From an uncultured Pelagibacteraceae bacterium (lineage in GTDB: Bacteria; Pseudomonadota; Alphaproteobacteria; Pelagibacterales; Pelagibacteraceae), in NCBI GenBank assembly GCA_902609915.1, contig CACLTO010000008.1:1-38484 (forward strand): DNA of 38,484 nt. The letters are read 5' to 3'. A program made the position numbers and the translations under genes. Of this stretch, positions 9,287 to 18,253 are shown piece by piece; positions within the stretch are counted from its first letter, which is position 1; every line of letters begins with the position of its first letter. The notes below the pieces were generated by a model. The model had not been told where the DNA came from. It saw only the letters and a program-made list of their open reading frames with translations, and searched no databases.

Positions 9287-10211
9287 TTATTTTTGCGTTT
9301 AGTTTTATTTTATTATAAAAAATATTTGAAAATTTTTCTAATTGATTTGTAGTTTCAATAATTATCATTTTATCTAATTCAGCTTGTTTATCTATCTTAT
9401 TTGGTTGTTTTCTAGTCTTATTTACCTTCAAAATTAAAATATTATTTCCTACTTTAATTGGAGGAGTATACTGGTTTTCATTTAAATTCTCTAATTTAGT
9501 GATTATTTGAGACGACAAATTTTTTTTTGCAACCCAACCAATTTTACCACCTAATTTTGAACTATCAGAAATACTAAATAAATTTGCAGTATTTTCAAAT
9601 CCATTATTATTAATACTATCCTCTATTTTTTGTAAATCATTTTCATAATTTACATTATTTTTTATTGTGAAAACAATTTCAGACAAATTATATTCAAAAA
9701 TGAAATTATTTTTATTAAAATTTTTAATTTTTAAATTAAGATCTTCTTTGTCAATATTCACGCTATTCTTATATTTCGAATAGATCATATTTTTCCATTC
9801 GTTTTCAATTTCAATTTTTTTTTTAAGATCATCTATAGTCAAAGAAAAGTTTTTGAGATAATTTTTAAATTCTTTTTCGTTAGAAAAATTTAAATTTCGA
9901 ATAAGGCCATTTAAAACATTTCCAATCTGAGGATTTTCTAATTTTAATTCTTTATATTTTAATATTTCAATTTTCCGTATGATTTCCTTTGTAAGAGATT
10001 TTTTTGCAATTTTAAATAATTGAATTTCATCAATTTCTCTTAAATTTGGGTTTAAAGCTAACAGATAATTTTTTTCCTGTTCTATGTCATATGAAGTAAT
10101 TATTTCATTATTAATTTTCATAACGATTTTTAAATTGATGTTTGAAAGACTAGAACTAATAGACAAAAAGTATATCGTTACTAAAAAAAAAATCTTCTTA
10201 AATAAAATCAT
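9276..10211 (-). CDS. SurA-like periplasmic peptidyl-prolyl isomerase/chaperone
   Basis: 311 residues. A signal peptide covers about residues 1-24 (FFLVTIYFLSISSSLS). A SurA_N-like helical chaperone domain spans about 25-165. One parvulin domain follows at about 172-275, with the SKLGGKIGWVAKKNLS block. E. coli SurA has two parvulin domains and about 430 residues, so this is a short form. The likely role is escorting outer-membrane proteins, including LptD, through the periplasm. Position between lptD (4 bp overlap) and pdxA (11 bp overlap) supports SurA identity. I leave the symbol blank because sequence identity is weak outside the parvulin core. Confidence 0.82.
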   Translation of the reverse strand: MILFKKIFFLVTIYFLSISSSLSNINLKIVMKINNEIITSYDIEQEKNYLLALNPNLREIDEIQLFKIAKKSLTKEIIRKIEILKYKELKLENPQIGNVLNGLIRNLNFSNEKEFKNYLKNFSLTIDDLKKKIEIENEWKNMIYSKYKNSVNIDKEDLNLKIKNFNKNNFIFEYNLSEIVFTIKNNVNYENDLQKIEDSINNNGFENTANLFSISDSSKLGGKIGWVAKKNLSSQIITKLENLNENQYTPPIKVGNNILILKVNKTRKQPNKIDKQAELDKMIIIETTNQLEKFSNIFYNKIKLNAKISEF

Positions 10212-12568
10212 TTTAAATTAGGAGTATTCATACCACCGAGTGGTATAATTGATAATTTAAGAAATAAATTTTCTGATGGTTTCAAATCTCGGTCATTATA
10301 ATACTCTTTGTTATATTCTATAGCTGCTGTTAGACAGTCAATCTTATATTGATAGATTAGATTATAAAATTCTGTAAAACTTTTTTCTTTATTTTCTCTA
10401 GTTTCAAAAGTTAAACTGTTTTGCTTATTTATATCTAACCGAGTTTCATTTTTTAAATATGAAGTTTTTAAATTACTATTATTTTCATTTAAATATTCAA
10501 ACCTAGTTGTCAAATTTTTTAAATAAAATTCAAATCCATAAAGCTCATAATTTTTATCACTCATATTATTTTTTATAGAAAAGTCATAATCAAACTTTAA
10601 ATTTTGATTTGGATTGTATTCAAATATACCAACAAAATCAGAAACTTTATCGCCTAAATTAGAATTTGCTGGTAAATCCTTATTTTCATCAAATCTTAAA
10701 TTATTGGCTAGACCAAATTTCATTTTCTCCACTGAATTTGATTTTTCCGTCAAAGAGTATTCGTACCCATAAGTGAGTGAAACTCCACCTTCGTTGCTAT
10801 CATCTACCCCTAATCGATTTAAATCGTAAATATTATTATAATTAATTTGTCTATCTGTATTTCGTATATCTTTTGTATGAGGAGTGCTAAATTTTAAAGA
10901 TAATTTTGGTATTAAAGTACTACTTAAATTGTTAGTTTCTTTTATTAAAGGGAGTAAATAATTTGCTTGGAGTGTAGGCATTACATCTAAAGAATTTTTA
11001 TTTTTGAATTTATGTGAATTTGAAGCACTTGAATTTACATTTTTAATTAACAGTTTTTTTTCGCTAATTAAACCGTTATTGAGAAATCTAGGAGTAGAAT
11101 TAAATTCAAAATTATTTATTAAAACCTTTTCAGTAATATTTGTGTTATAATTTTTATAATATCCTTTAGAACTTAATATTTTATTTTCATTTAAAATTTT
11201 TGAAAAACTGAAATTTGGCACATATTCATACTTATCACTATCTTGCTTACTCAAATCCTCATAAATATCTAAGTTAGTGCTTATTGATATATCTTCATCA
11301 TATAAATCTAGACCCAGTGAATTTGTAAGATTAGATGTATTTTTAATTATAGGGCTCTCTATTTTATAAGCTTTCAAATACGTTTCATCTGAAACCTGCT
11401 CTAATTTTATATTTAATTCAATTTCGTCAAAATTATTAGTCTTATAATCTTTTTTAAAATTATAGAATAAATGACTTTTTGCATTCTCACCACTCGAAAT
11501 ATATTGACTAAAATCAGCCACATGATTTGAGTTCCTGTTTTTTTGTCTTAATTCTGATTGGATCAAAAACTTATCCTCTCCAAAAAACCTTGGACTTAGT
11601 GTGATGTCTTTATTTTCAGCTATGGCAATAAAATATGGTAAATTTAGAGATAAGCCAGTTGTACTATTATCTTGCATCTTTGGTATTAAGAACCCTGATT
11701 GTCTATCCACAGTTGGGTCAGGATGAAAGAACTTTGGAAAATAGAAGACTTTTTTATCATAGATTTTAAGGCTTGCATTTTTATAATAGATAGTTTTTCT
11801 CTGTTTATCATGTTTAATTTCCTCTGCACTCATCTCCCATGGAGGACATTCCTTTCTTTTTTTACAAAAAGTAAAGGTTCCTTTTTTTATAATTGTATTT
11901 TCATTATTACTAATTAAGCTCCTTCCCTTTAATCTAGGCTCATTTTCCGAGTTTTCTGAAATCTTAAAATTCAAACCAACATCTTTTGCAACTAATTCCT
12001 TTCTTTCTAGATCTAGAAATGCCATTTTTATTTCATAAGTATTATTATTGAAATCTAAAACTTTTAATTCGATTAGCTTAATAATTTTATCCTCGACGTC
12101 ATACTCAAATTCTCTAACTTTATAAATATTTCCAAGATTATCTATAATTTCAGAATCACTTTCGCTAACTATTTTTTGCTCGATCAAGTCAAAATTTATC
12201 TCATTGGAACTAATTTGAAGATTATTAGCATTGTCGTAAACTTCAACCTCATCTTTAAAATTCAGATTCAATTGACTAATATTGTACTCAATATTTTTTG
12301 AATTTATCTCTAAATTATCATCAATTTTTTTAATCTTTCCCTCATTAACAATTAATAAGGACTCATTCTTAAAGTATTTAATTATTGATCCTTTTGCGGA
12401 AATATTGTCCTCTTTAATAAATACAGAACCATTTTTTGCAATAGTTTGATTTCCCTCATCTATAACTTCCAATTCCTTGGCATTAAACTGTATTTCTTTT
12501 GAAAAGATTTTATTTATAAATAAAAATTGAAAAAAAATAATTAAGATTATAATTAATCTATTGTTCAT
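10208..12568 (-). CDS. lptD: LPS-assembly outer-membrane protein LptD
   Basis: 786 residues, close to E. coli LptD. A signal peptide (about 1-23) precedes an OstA/LptA-like beta-jellyroll (about 25-200) and a C-terminal beta-barrel. Hallmarks are FFHPDPTVDRQSGFLIP near residues 289-305 and the C-terminal YNDRDLKPSENLFLKLSI. It inserts LPS in the outer leaflet with LptE. Three cysteines are visible: Cys235 and Cys241 (FCKKRKECPPW) and Cys745 near the C-terminus, not the four of E. coli. It overlaps lptG by 11 bp and the surA-like gene by 4 bp. Confidence 0.93.
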   Translation of the reverse strand: MNNRLIIILIIFFQFLFINKIFSKEIQFNAKELEVIDEGNQTIAKNGSVFIKEDNISAKGSIIKYFKNESLLIVNEGKIKKIDDNLEINSKNIEYNISQLNLNFKDEVEVYDNANNLQISSNEINFDLIEQKIVSESDSEIIDNLGNIYKVREFEYDVEDKIIKLIELKVLDFNNNTYEIKMAFLDLERKELVAKDVGLNFKISENSENEPRLKGRSLISNNENTIIKKGTFTFCKKRKECPPWEMSAEEIKHDKQRKTIYYKNASLKIYDKKVFYFPKFFHPDPTVDRQSGFLIPKMQDNSTTGLSLNLPYFIAIAENKDITLSPRFFGEDKFLIQSELRQKNRNSNHVADFSQYISSGENAKSHLFYNFKKDYKTNNFDEIELNIKLEQVSDETYLKAYKIESPIIKNTSNLTNSLGLDLYDEDISISTNLDIYEDLSKQDSDKYEYVPNFSFSKILNENKILSSKGYYKNYNTNITEKVLINNFEFNSTPRFLNNGLISEKKLLIKNVNSSASNSHKFKNKNSLDVMPTLQANYLLPLIKETNNLSSTLIPKLSLKFSTPHTKDIRNTDRQINYNNIYDLNRLGVDDSNEGGVSLTYGYEYSLTEKSNSVEKMKFGLANNLRFDENKDLPANSNLGDKVSDFVGIFEYNPNQNLKFDYDFSIKNNMSDKNYELYGFEFYLKNLTTRFEYLNENNSNLKTSYLKNETRLDINKQNSLTFETRENKEKSFTEFYNLIYQYKIDCLTAAIEYNKEYYNDRDLKPSENLFLKLSIIPLGGMNTPNLK

Positions 12569-13637
12569 TTATTCTAATCAACCCTATGATTGAAGTGACG
12601 CTTAAAAAAATAATCGGAAAAAATACTGACAAATAAATAGGAATTTTATTTGTTAGTCCAAATATACTAAATATATTATTTATATAATAAATTACCACAG
12701 ATAAGGTTATTCCTAACAACACATGAAATATATATGGCTTATTTTTTTTAATATTTAACATTATTATAGATGATATTATTACCATAATACTGAAATAAAT
12801 GGGTATTATACCAATTCTTAGAAGATGAAGATCAATATCTTGAGATGAGTATCCCAACAATTCATTTTCTTTTTTAGCATTGATTAGCTGTAAAATGTTA
12901 AAAGAGTGCAAATTTCTAAATGTGCTATTTATTTTTTTAATATTAAAATGACTTTCAATTATTAAATCATTTTCTAGTTTAATTTGAAGATTATCTTTAA
13001 ATAAATATGGATTTATAATAATCCATTGGTTTGTGCTAATATCAACCTTTTTAGATGAAATAATTTCAATTAACTCAAAATTTGTATCAAACTTGGATAT
13101 AAAAACATTTTCAAGATAATTTGTTTTGCTAAGATTTCCGTTAATAATGTATGTTTCATTATTTATTTCGTCTTTGATCCACAATCCGTTTTCTCCATGA
13201 TGTTTTAAGTATTTGCCATCTTTTGAGTAAGAATTTTTAAAATCAAAATAAATAAATTTGAGTTTAGAGGAAAATGGGTAGTAAATTAATATTATTAACA
13301 TTCCAAAAACAAATGCACATAATGCAAGTATTTTGATTAAGTAAAAATTATCTAGTTGATTAATCTTAATTAATTCATTTTCTTTTTTTTTAATTATTTC
13401 TAAAAAAAAAAGCTGGGTAGTAATTAAGATTATAAAAGGAAATATTTCAAGCAATGCAGATGGAACATCCAAAGCCGCAACAAAAAACGGTAAATAAAAA
13501 TTTGATTCTGTGTCACTAAAAAAAGTTATTTCCTCGAAGATAGTCAAAATAAATATCAATGAAAAAAATATCAGTGAAAGAATTAATAACTTTTTAAAAA
13601 ATAAATAAATAAAATATTTATCAAAAGTCCTAAACAT
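12558..13637 (-). CDS. lptG: LPS export ABC transporter permease LptG
   Basis: 359 residues of the YjgP/YjgQ family. Membrane helices cluster at the N-terminus (about 15-35, 50-75, 95-120) and the C-terminus (about 270-355). A periplasmic jellyroll domain lies between (about 135-260). It is the second of two adjacent permeases, the order lptF-lptG being usual; that order is why I assign LptG here. With LptF and ATPase LptB (not in the window) it pulls LPS out of the inner membrane. It overlaps lptF by 8 bp and lptD by 11 bp. Confidence 0.9.
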   Translation of the reverse strand: MFRTFDKYFIYLFFKKLLILSLIFFSLIFILTIFEEITFFSDTESNFYLPFFVAALDVPSALLEIFPFIILITTQLFFLEIIKKKENELIKINQLDNFYLIKILALCAFVFGMLIILIYYPFSSKLKFIYFDFKNSYSKDGKYLKHHGENGLWIKDEINNETYIINGNLSKTNYLENVFISKFDTNFELIEIISSKKVDISTNQWIIINPYLFKDNLQIKLENDLIIESHFNIKKINSTFRNLHSFNILQLINAKKENELLGYSSQDIDLHLLRIGIIPIYFSIMVIISSIIMLNIKKNKPYIFHVLLGITLSVVIYYINNIFSIFGLTNKIPIYLSVFFPIIFLSVTSIIGLIRINEQ

Positions 13638-14754
13638 TAGTTAACCTCTTTAATAGAAAAACATAAATAAAAGAAAAAAAAATAAATGGTATACTTAAAA
13701 ATAATAATAAATATACCGTTGAGTCTTGGATATATCTCATGAAAATTTCAGAGACAACTAAGACTAAAAAAACACAAATAAAAACTTTAATAATTCTTAG
13801 AGTATAATTGTGATTTTCTTTTGAAAAAGTTAATAAAAAACAACACACTATTGTGAGTATTGGTAAGTAGAATGGTTTGATGAATCTTTTATAAAGTTCT
13901 TGATTGAAATTTTTTAATTTATTATTTTCACAGCTAAATAAATCGTCAATGTAGACTTGACCGGACATTAAACTCATCGTACATTTAATCAATTTAACTG
14001 ATGACAATTCTTGAATTTTTGGTTTCTTAATTGAACGAGATGAAAATTTTGATAAATCATAGTCAATTTTATCAAATTCAAAACTAATTAATCTGTTATT
14101 ATTATTACTAATTATTTTTCCATTCAATAACCTAAAAAGCTTTTTATCCTTATTAATTAAAAATCCTTCCTTAGCATAAATTATTTGATTATCATTTTGT
14201 TTGAAATCAACAAACTGACCTTCTTGAATATAAATATTCTCAAATGAATTATTATCTTTCTTATGATTTATAAAAATTGTCAATCCGGAAATTGTATCAA
14301 TAAACTTTCCTTGTTTGATAAGATTTGGTAAAAAGTCCATATTAGAGTTTTTTAAAAATAATCGTGCTTTAAATTGATTGTTTGGAGAAATAAAACTTCC
14401 AATTAAAATTTGGAGGAACACAACTAAAAAAGTAAAATTTATTAAATTTTTAATAAATTTTTTTTTAGAAACTCCATTTGTCCAAAAAATAAGCAATTCA
14501 TTATTTTTTTCGTATTTTATTAATTCAAAAAAAATTGAGATCGCAAAAACAAAAGGTAAAATCCTATGAATTATTTTTGGAAAATTATGTAAATTATAGA
14601 AAAAATAAATTTTGAAATTATGGCCATCATCTATTACAAAATCTAGATAATTTACTGCTTGAATAATCCACACAATCAATCCAATTGTAAATGCTATGGT
14701 TAATGCTCGAAAAGAAATGTCTGTAATCAGTTTTCTGAATAGTAATTTTTCCAT
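13630..14754 (-). CDS. lptF: LPS export ABC transporter permease LptF
   Basis: 374 residues. Same family and layout as LptG: N-terminal helices (about 15-32, 58-75, 100-122), a periplasmic domain (about 130-285) and three C-terminal helices (about 290-372). The N-terminal region has FVFAISIFFELIKYEKNNEL, resembling the LptF coupling region. It is the first gene of the lptF-lptG-lptD-surA-pdxA-rsmA operon, divergent from pepA across 60 bp. The F/G assignment rests on gene order. Confidence 0.9.
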   Translation of the reverse strand: MEKLLFRKLITDISFRALTIAFTIGLIVWIIQAVNYLDFVIDDGHNFKIYFFYNLHNFPKIIHRILPFVFAISIFFELIKYEKNNELLIFWTNGVSKKKFIKNLINFTFLVVFLQILIGSFISPNNQFKARLFLKNSNMDFLPNLIKQGKFIDTISGLTIFINHKKDNNSFENIYIQEGQFVDFKQNDNQIIYAKEGFLINKDKKLFRLLNGKIISNNNNRLISFEFDKIDYDLSKFSSRSIKKPKIQELSSVKLIKCTMSLMSGQVYIDDLFSCENNKLKNFNQELYKRFIKPFYLPILTIVCCFLLTFSKENHNYTLRIIKVFICVFLVLVVSEIFMRYIQDSTVYLLLFLSIPFIFFSFIYVFLLKRLTNV

Positions 14755-14814
14755 TGAAATATAATTGTTTTACTCATATATAGCATTATCTCTTACAGAT
14801 TGTATTTAAATTTT

Positions 14815-16275
14815 ATGAATATTAAAATTAATTTTAAAAACCGGGTTTTTAATAAATCCTCAGGAAATTTAATATTATTTGTAGATGAAAAATTCAATAT
14901 TTCGTCTCTAAAAAAACATATTTCAAGCTCTGAATATACTTATATTTTTGATTTATTAAAAAACAAAGACCTCAAGAAAAAAATTATTACTTTTGAAATT
15001 AGTTCAAAAAAAAAAATAATCTTAGTTTCTTTCAAAAAAAATCTTTCCAGTTTTAATGCACAAAACTTAGGCGCCGAATGTTATGTCATTTTAAGTGGAT
15101 CAAAAATTGTTGAACACAATATTAATTCAGAAACACTACACAATAAATCAAAAAATTTGATTGGACATTTTTTGCACGGGATGAGACTAAAATCTTATAA
15201 ATTTGAAAAATACAAAACTAAAAAAGATAAAAAAAATATTATTATTAATGTCGGTGGAAAAAACATACCAAATCACAAAGATCAAATAAAGTTTAAAGCG
15301 ATTGAAGAAGGGAGTTTTTACACAAGGGATTTAGTATCAGAGCCTGGAAATATTTTGCACCCTGACGAATATGCAAGAAGATTAATTTCCTTAAGAAAGA
15401 TTGGTTTAAAAATTAATATTTATGATGAAAAAAAATTAAAAAAATTGGGTATGAATACTTTACTTGGAGTCGGTCAAGGTAGCATTAGAGGATCATATTT
15501 GGTCACTATGGAGTGGAATGGATTAAAAAATAAATCCAAACCCTTAGCTTTTGTCGGAAAAGGAGTTTGTTTTGACACTGGTGGCATATCCTTAAAGCCT
15601 GCCAAATTTATGGAAGATATGACTTATGATATGGCTGGTTCTGCGGTGGTGGTTGGATTAATGAAAAGTCTTGCATTGAGAAAAGCAAAAATCAACGCAG
15701 TTGGTGTAGTTGGTCTTGTTGAAAACATGCCAGGTGGTAACGCATTAAGACCAGGTGATATTTTAAAATCTTATAGCGGAAAAACAGTTGAAGTTTTAAA
15801 TACAGATGCAGAAGGAAGATTAGTACTTGCTGATGCACTTACTTACACTGAAAAAAAATTTCAACCAAAGTTTATTATAGATCTAGCGACTTTAACCGGA
15901 GCAATAATTGTTGCATTAGGCTCAGAATATGCAGGTTTATTTTCTAATGATGACAAATTATCTAAACAATTAATTGATGCAGGTGGAGATGTTGAAGAAA
16001 AAGTTTGGAGAATGCCTTTAAATAAAAACTTTGATAAATTAATAGACTCTAAGAATGCAGATATGCAAAATATAAATTATATTGGTGGAGCGGGATCTAC
16101 CACTGCAGCACAATTCTTACAAAGATTTATTTTAAACAAAACACCTTGGGCACATTTAGATATAGCTGGAATGGCATTTTCTAAATATGGTGGTGCTTTA
16201 AATTCAGGAGGAGCAACCGGTTATGGGGTAAGGTTGTTAAATAGATTGATTGAAGATAATTATGAGCAAGATTGA
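14815..16275 (+). CDS. pepA: Leucyl aminopeptidase (M17 family)
   Basis: 486 residues from the ATG at 14815; an in-frame TTG at 14800 would add five residues, and I prefer ATG. The M17 signature NTDAEGRLVLADAL is near residue 329. The metal-site blocks GKGVCFDTGGISLKP and MAGSAVV are intact, and the C-terminal half is well conserved. The N-terminal domain is divergent and lysine-rich. It removes N-terminal residues from peptides in the cytoplasm and, in E. coli, also binds DNA. It overlaps ndk by 14 bp. Confidence 0.95.
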   Translation: MNIKINFKNRVFNKSSGNLILFVDEKFNISSLKKHISSSEYTYIFDLLKNKDLKKKIITFEISSKKKIILVSFKKNLSSFNAQNLGAECYVILSGSKIVEHNINSETLHNKSKNLIGHFLHGMRLKSYKFEKYKTKKDKKNIIINVGGKNIPNHKDQIKFKAIEEGSFYTRDLVSEPGNILHPDEYARRLISLRKIGLKINIYDEKKLKKLGMNTLLGVGQGSIRGSYLVTMEWNGLKNKSKPLAFVGKGVCFDTGGISLKPAKFMEDMTYDMAGSAVVVGLMKSLALRKAKINAVGVVGLVENMPGGNALRPGDILKSYSGKTVEVLNTDAEGRLVLADALTYTEKKFQPKFIIDLATLTGAIIVALGSEYAGLFSNDDKLSKQLIDAGGDVEEKVWRMPLNKNFDKLIDSKNADMQNINYIGGAGSTTAAQFLQRFILNKTPWAHLDIAGMAFSKYGGALNSGGATGYGVRLLNRLIEDNYEQD

Positions 16276-16672
16276 ACAAACACTATCAATAATAAAACCT
16301 GATGCAGTGGAGAGAAGTCTTGAAAATGAAATTAAGGAAATATTTGTAACTAACGGTTTTTCAATTTTAAAAGAAAAAAAAATACAAATTGAAAAGTCTG
16401 AAGCAGAGAAATTTTATAAAGTTCACGAAACAAAGCCATTTTATAACGATCTATGTGAATATCTTTCTTCTGGGCCTATTCTTGTGATGGTTCTTGAAAA
16501 AGAAAATGCAGTTTTAGGAAATAGAAAACTAATGGGGGCTACAAATCCAAAAGATGCTGAGGAGGGAACAATAAGAAAAAAATATGGTATTTCTATTGAT
16601 AAAAACTCAGTTCACGGATCCGATAGTTCTGATAATGCTAAGAGCGAAATTGATTTTTTCTTTGAAGACTAA
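16262..16672 (+). CDS. ndk: Nucleoside diphosphate kinase
   Basis: 136 residues from ATG 16262, which gives the normal N-terminus MSKIEQTLSIIKPDAVER. An upstream TTG at 16250 is less likely. The active-site histidine lies in NSVHGSDS, and GATNPKDAEEGTIRKKYG is typical. It equilibrates NTP and NDP pools by a phospho-histidine. The start is inside the pepA end (14 bp), and the 3' end overlaps purN by 35 bp on the other strand, the longest convergent overlap in the window. Confidence 0.97.
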   Translation: MSKIEQTLSIIKPDAVERSLENEIKEIFVTNGFSILKEKKIQIEKSEAEKFYKVHETKPFYNDLCEYLSSGPILVMVLEKENAVLGNRKLMGATNPKDAEEGTIRKKYGISIDKNSVHGSDSSDNAKSEIDFFFED

Positions 16673-17243
16673 AAACTTTTAGTATTGCTTTAGGATAAAG
16701 TTTATGTTCTTGAATTAGTATTTTTTTTGCGAGAGAGACTTTAGTTTCATTTTTTGATATTTTAACTTTTTTTTGAATGATTATTTTACCTGAATCTAAC
16801 TTTTGATTAACAAAATGAACAGTACAACCAGAGTATCTTTCATTGTTGTTTAAAGCTCTTTGATGAGTATTTAGACCCTTATATTTAGGAAGTAATGATG
16901 GATGTATATTTAAAATTTTACCTTTAAATTTTTTGATGAAATTTTTTGTTAAAATTTCCATAAATCCAGCGAGACAAATCATATTGATTTGATTTTTCCT
17001 TAAAGTAAAAAGTAATTTTTCTTCAACTAACCTTTTTTTATTAAACTTGAATATTTTTCTTTTAATCTTAAATGTTTTTCCATAGTTTAAACCCTTAGCT
17101 TTTGAATTATTTGAGATTATCATATTGATAGATATTGGTGAATTTTTAGTTTTAGAAAACTTAATCAGAGATTTTAAATTACTTCCTGAACCCGATATAA
17201 AAACAGCAGTCCTAACTTTATTATAGCCAATTAACATTACCAT
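16638..17243 (-). CDS. purN: Phosphoribosylglycinamide formyltransferase PurN
   Basis: 201 residues. The N-terminal RTAVFISGSGSNLKSLI is the GAR-binding loop region. The catalytic block reads NIHPSLLPKYKGLNTHQRAL, and GCTVHFVNQKLDSGKII is the conserved downstream strand. It formylates GAR with 10-formyl-THF, step 3 of purine synthesis. The start at 17243 lies inside purM (23 bp overlap); an in-frame ATG at 17237 is an equally good start. Confidence 0.95.
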   Translation of the reverse strand: MVMLIGYNKVRTAVFISGSGSNLKSLIKFSKTKNSPISINMIISNNSKAKGLNYGKTFKIKRKIFKFNKKRLVEEKLLFTLRKNQINMICLAGFMEILTKNFIKKFKGKILNIHPSLLPKYKGLNTHQRALNNNERYSGCTVHFVNQKLDSGKIIIQKKVKISKNETKVSLAKKILIQEHKLYPKAILKVFSLQRKNQFRS

Positions 17244-18249
17244 TTAGTTTTACTTTATATTTTCCTGAGGAAATTTTTCCAATTATATAAGGTTTATATC
17301 CTCTTGGAAAATATTTATCTATTTTTTTTAAATTATTGGGATTTATTATTAAACAAAATCCAACTCCACAATTAAAAGTTTTAATCATTTCTTTGTCACT
17401 AATATTATTTTTTTTTAACCAATTAAAAATTTTAAGGGGTTTAATCTTATCTAAGTTTATATCAGCACAAAGTTTATTTGGAACAATCCTAGAAATATTG
17501 TCAACCAATCCACCACCTGTAATATTCGCACAACCATTTAATAGATCTCTGGTTGTAAGATTTAATATTTCTTTAACGTAAATCTTAGTAGGTTTTATTA
17601 ATTCTTTCTTTAAAAATATATTTTTATTAATATTTATATTTTTCTTTTTAATTAAATGTCTTACTAGTGAAAAGCCATTAGAATGTAAGCCACTAGATGG
17701 AATAGCTAAAACCAGATTACCTTTTTTTATTTTTTTTTTATTTAATATTTTTTTACTATCAACAATCCCAACTGCAAAACCAGCAATATCAAATTTACCT
17801 TTTTCAAAAGTGCCTGGCATTTCTGCAGTTTCACCACCAACTAAATTACATTTTGAAATATTGCATCCTTTTATTATTCCTCTGATAATTGATTTCATCT
17901 TTTTTAATTCAATTTTATTAATTGAAATATAATCTAAAAAAAATAATGGCTTTGCTCCTTGCACTATCAAATCATTTACACTCATAGCTACTAAATCTAT
18001 TCCTATGAAGTTGTAATTTTTCAATAGGTTAGCTATTTCTATTTTTGTTCCAACACCATCGGTACAGGCTACAATCTTAGGATTTTTGATATTTCTTGGA
18101 AAACTTGATACTGAACCAAAACCGCCAATATTTTCGAACTTTTTATTGCCCCTTTTTTTTGGTGAAATATTAGCTATGAATTTTACAAATTTATCAGCAG
18201 CATCAATATTGACCCCGCTTTTTTTATAGGTAAAGAGATTTTTTTTCAT
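17221..18249 (-). CDS. purM: Phosphoribosylformylglycinamidine cyclo-ligase PurM
   Basis: 342 residues. ACTDGVGTKIEIA, the MSVNDLIVQGAKPLFFLDY block, NLVGGETAEMPG and PSSGLHSNGFSL are all classic. It closes the imidazole ring to form AIR, step 5 of purine synthesis. It is paired with purN as in many bacteria. Its ATG is separated from the ATG of the divergent DUF2066 gene by only 4 bp, so its promoter must lie inside that gene. Confidence 0.96.
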   Translation of the reverse strand: MKKNLFTYKKSGVNIDAADKFVKFIANISPKKRGNKKFENIGGFGSVSSFPRNIKNPKIVACTDGVGTKIEIANLLKNYNFIGIDLVAMSVNDLIVQGAKPLFFLDYISINKIELKKMKSIIRGIIKGCNISKCNLVGGETAEMPGTFEKGKFDIAGFAVGIVDSKKILNKKKIKKGNLVLAIPSSGLHSNGFSLVRHLIKKKNININKNIFLKKELIKPTKIYVKEILNLTTRDLLNGCANITGGGLVDNISRIVPNKLCADINLDKIKPLKIFNWLKKNNISDKEMIKTFNCGVGFCLIINPNNLKKIDKYFPRGYKPYIIGKISSGKYKVKLNGNVNWL

Positions 18250-18253
18250 TAAT

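Noticed and set aside
14800..14814. TTG start for pepA at 14800 (and similar TTG starts for ndk at 16250 and hdaA at 19318)
   Set aside because: An ATG lies a few codons downstream in each case and fits the family N-terminus or an ATGA junction better.
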